NCBI GenBank assembly: GCA_002398825.1
Contig: DHBS01000018.1
Span: 46,375-52,705 of the forward strand
Source: Syntrophomonas sp. UBA4922
Lineage (GTDB): Bacteria > Bacillota > Syntrophomonadia > Syntrophomonadales > Syntrophomonadaceae
Length of the DNA stretch: 6,331 nt
Reading direction: 5' to 3'
Under the pieces are notes generated by a model. The model saw nothing but the letters and a program-made list of their open reading frames with translations, had not been told where the DNA came from and did not search any database. The translations under genes were made by a program, and so were the position numbers. Of the stretch, positions 5,361-6,331 are shown one piece after another (the first letter of the stretch is position 1; every line of letters begins with the position of its first letter).

Positions 5361-5371
5361 GTGATTGACAA

Positions 5372-5661
5372 TTGGCTAACGAAAACCTAACCACCGCCAA
5401 CGATTAAGAGAACGTTTTACAAACAGGGAGCAAGCTCTTCTTCTTTGCTTTATTTCTATTTTGCCAAAAACACGTGGTTGCATTGGCTCTGGCATAGATA
5501 ACGGGTACCTTTTGGCACATCTTCCCAATACTTATCAGGAAATTCTGCAGGAGGCCCGTAACGAAAAGGAGAAATTGACCAGCCGGAAACGCCGGAAAAC
5601 AATCAGGGTGCAGCAGTCCCTGATTTTACTGGAGAAGATGATTTTCCCAAAAGCATCATGA
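5372..5661 (+). pseudogene. RadC-like remnant (UPF0758 N-terminal signature), degenerate
   Basis: AGGTGAT (5359-5365), overlapping the protease stop codon, is 6 bases before a TTG at 5372 that reads ANENLT and soon stops. Shifting frame at about 5383-5386 gives PNHRQRLRERF (5386-5418), which matches the HRQRLRERF signature at the start of RadC proteins. That frame stays open to TGA 5659-5661, but what follows (ALLLCFISILPKTRGC... and a lysine-rich end TSRKRRKTIRVQQSLILLEK) does not resemble RadC, which also needs more than 200 residues and a JAMM motif that is absent. I read it as the 5' end of a lost radC joined to other sequence. RadC genes often accompany anti-restriction genes on mobile elements, which fits the ArdC-like neighbour. 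A chance match of the nine residues cannot be excluded. Confidence 0.4.
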
Positions 5662-5694
5662 TGGGTCCTAGTGCGAAGTTATCTTCGGCAGTTG

Positions 5695-6051
5695 TTACAA
5701 TTGTTTTCTTATTCGGATTCGTTCCTTTTCTACAATCCAAAGGTCACCAATAACAAACATGTTTAAATTTGGAATTAATTGTTCAATTGCTTCTATAATT
5801 GAGCCCTTATTGAGAACACCCATTCTGATAACAATAATTCCCTCGGTAGTTCCTGGTGGATAATTTACAATGTTAGAAAACCCAACGTCCAACGTTATCA
5901 GTATCCTTTTTTCTTGCCGGCAATGAACGGCGAGAGCAGGATCAGGACAACCTTGGATCCCTTCTGAATAGACAGTTTCAGCACTATGGCCATTGTTTTC
6001 AAGCATCAATGCTGCTTCAATGGGGAGATTTTCATCAATCTTAAATTTCAT
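5695..6051 (-). CDS. DUF5615 PIN-like protein, probable toxin of a DUF433 pair
   Basis: A 118-residue protein from ATG at 6051, with AGGGGG (6058-6063) overlapping the stop codon of the upstream DUF433 gene. An in-frame TTG at 6054 is too close to that site. It matches DUF5615: KFKIDENLP (residues 2-10) opening the PIN-like fold with D6, GCPDPALAVHCRQEKRILIT (34-53) with D37, TLDVGFSNIVNYPP (53-66) with D55, and TEGIIVIRMG. PIN-like nucleases use clustered acidic residues for metal binding; here the position two after D55 is glycine (LDVGF) where many relatives have aspartate, though I believe LDxGF also occurs in the family. Pairing with DUF433 suggests a VapBC-like toxin-antitoxin module; RNase activity is inference. 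Confidence 0.82.
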   Translation of the reverse strand: MKFKIDENLPIEAALMLENNGHSAETVYSEGIQGCPDPALAVHCRQEKRILITLDVGFSNIVNYPPGTTEGIIVIRMGVLNKGSIIEAIEQLIPNLNMFVIGDLWIVEKERIRIRKQL

Positions 6052-6061
6052 CAATATCCCC

Positions 6062-6283
6062 CTAGATTGCGATAACCTGTTCCTTGGTCAACATTGCAGC
6101 ATAAGCTAGCGCGGCATTAATATCTTCAACCGTTAGAGAGGGGTAGCTTTTTAGTATCTCATCTTTATCTAATCCCGCAGCCAGATTGTCGAGAATAATG
6201 GAAACCATTATGCGGGTACCGGAAATACAAGCTTGCCCATGGCATACTTCTGGATTAACAGTAATTCGCTCTGTTAAATGCAT
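6062..6283 (-). CDS. DUF433-family protein, probable antitoxin
   Basis: A 73-residue protein from ATG at 6283 on the minus strand, preceded by the complete Shine-Dalgarno GGAGGTGATC (6288-6297). DUF433 hallmarks are VNPEVCHGQACISGTRIMV (residues 9-27), the LDNLAAGLDKDEILKSYP helix-turn-helix-like middle (31-48) and LTVEDINAALAYAA (50-63). The family is a compact winged or tri-helical DNA-binding fold commonly encoded just upstream of DUF5615 PIN-like genes. The same order holds here, with a 10-base gap to the partner. It likely acts as antitoxin and operon repressor. Length and motifs are normal and the frame is intact. The assignment of the pair as a toxin-antitoxin system rests on gene arrangement and family knowledge. 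Confidence 0.88.
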   Translation of the reverse strand: MHLTERITVNPEVCHGQACISGTRIMVSIILDNLAAGLDKDEILKSYPSLTVEDINAALAYAAMLTKEQVIAI

Positions 6284-6287
6284 TTGA

Positions 6288-6318
6288 GATCACCTCCACT
6301 GCCTCTTTCATTATTTTA
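6288..6318 (-). promoter_or_regulatory. Leader of the DUF433-DUF5615 operon: -10 candidate and strong ribosome site
   Basis: On the minus strand TAAAAT (6318-6313) would serve as -10, with transcription beginning near 6306. The -35 would lie beyond the window edge and cannot be judged. GGAGGTGATC (6297-6288) follows as a ten-base complement of the 16S rRNA end, 4 bases before the ATG. Confidence 0.4.
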
Positions 6319-6331
6319 CACCAAATGAGAT

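Noticed and set aside
4598..5371. Minus-strand open frames opposite the metalloprotease gene
   Set aside because: The plus strand carries the HELGH zinc motif and a ribosome site; the minus frames have no such support.
5674..5687. CGAAG-TTAT-CTTCG hairpin as a terminator between the convergent genes
   Set aside because: The stem has five pairs and no T-run follows on either strand.

Overview
The window looks like a stretch of a Firmicutes (Clostridia-type) chromosome. Several genes carry near-complete AGGAGGTGAT-class ribosome binding sites, GTG and TTG starts occur beside ATG, and the protein families and their linkage recall Peptococcaceae such as Pelotomaculum, Desulfotomaculum or Moorella. 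That assignment is inference from style and family memory, not from a marker gene.

Left part (1-1300, minus strand): a two-gene operon of a polyphosphate-polymerase-like VTC-domain protein followed 25 bp later by a DUF4956 membrane protein that runs off the window. On the same strand upstream are three TTCAC(C/T) repeats with an exact 11-bp period and a TACAAT -10 element 9 bp beyond the last one. This is the layout of a Pho-box promoter, so phosphate control of the pair is a concrete hypothesis.

Middle-left (1380-2400, plus strand): a type II toxin-antitoxin operon (Phd/YefM antitoxin, RelE/ParE toxin) driven by an extended -10 promoter. A perfect 36-bp AT-rich palindrome overlaps its -35 region and is the likely operator. 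It is followed by about 370 bp without a convincing gene, holding a CATTCTGAGCG...GAAGAATCT interspersed repeat and perhaps one very small ORF.

Centre (2400-3500): a 71-aa helix-turn-helix protein on the minus strand, then about 470 bp of gene-free DNA with a cluster of three adjacent palindromes, then a charged helical protein on the plus strand. That last gene appears to have a one-base frameshift that removes its proper C-terminus.

Right-centre (3587-5661, plus strand): a probable operon of a DUF1232 membrane protein, a double zinc-ribbon protein with a glycine-rich hydrophobic insert, and an ArdC/ImmA-like zinc metalloprotease. Directly behind it lies a degenerate reading frame that begins like RadC (HRQRLRERF). 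ArdC-like and RadC-like proteins belong to families frequent on mobile or anti-restriction islands, so this block is best read as accessory DNA.

Right end (5695-6300, minus strand): a second toxin-antitoxin-like pair, a DUF433 protein with a full-length Shine-Dalgarno and a DUF5615 PIN-like protein. The accessory block is therefore flanked by two addiction-type modules. No tRNA, rRNA, CRISPR array or intact insertion sequence was found.
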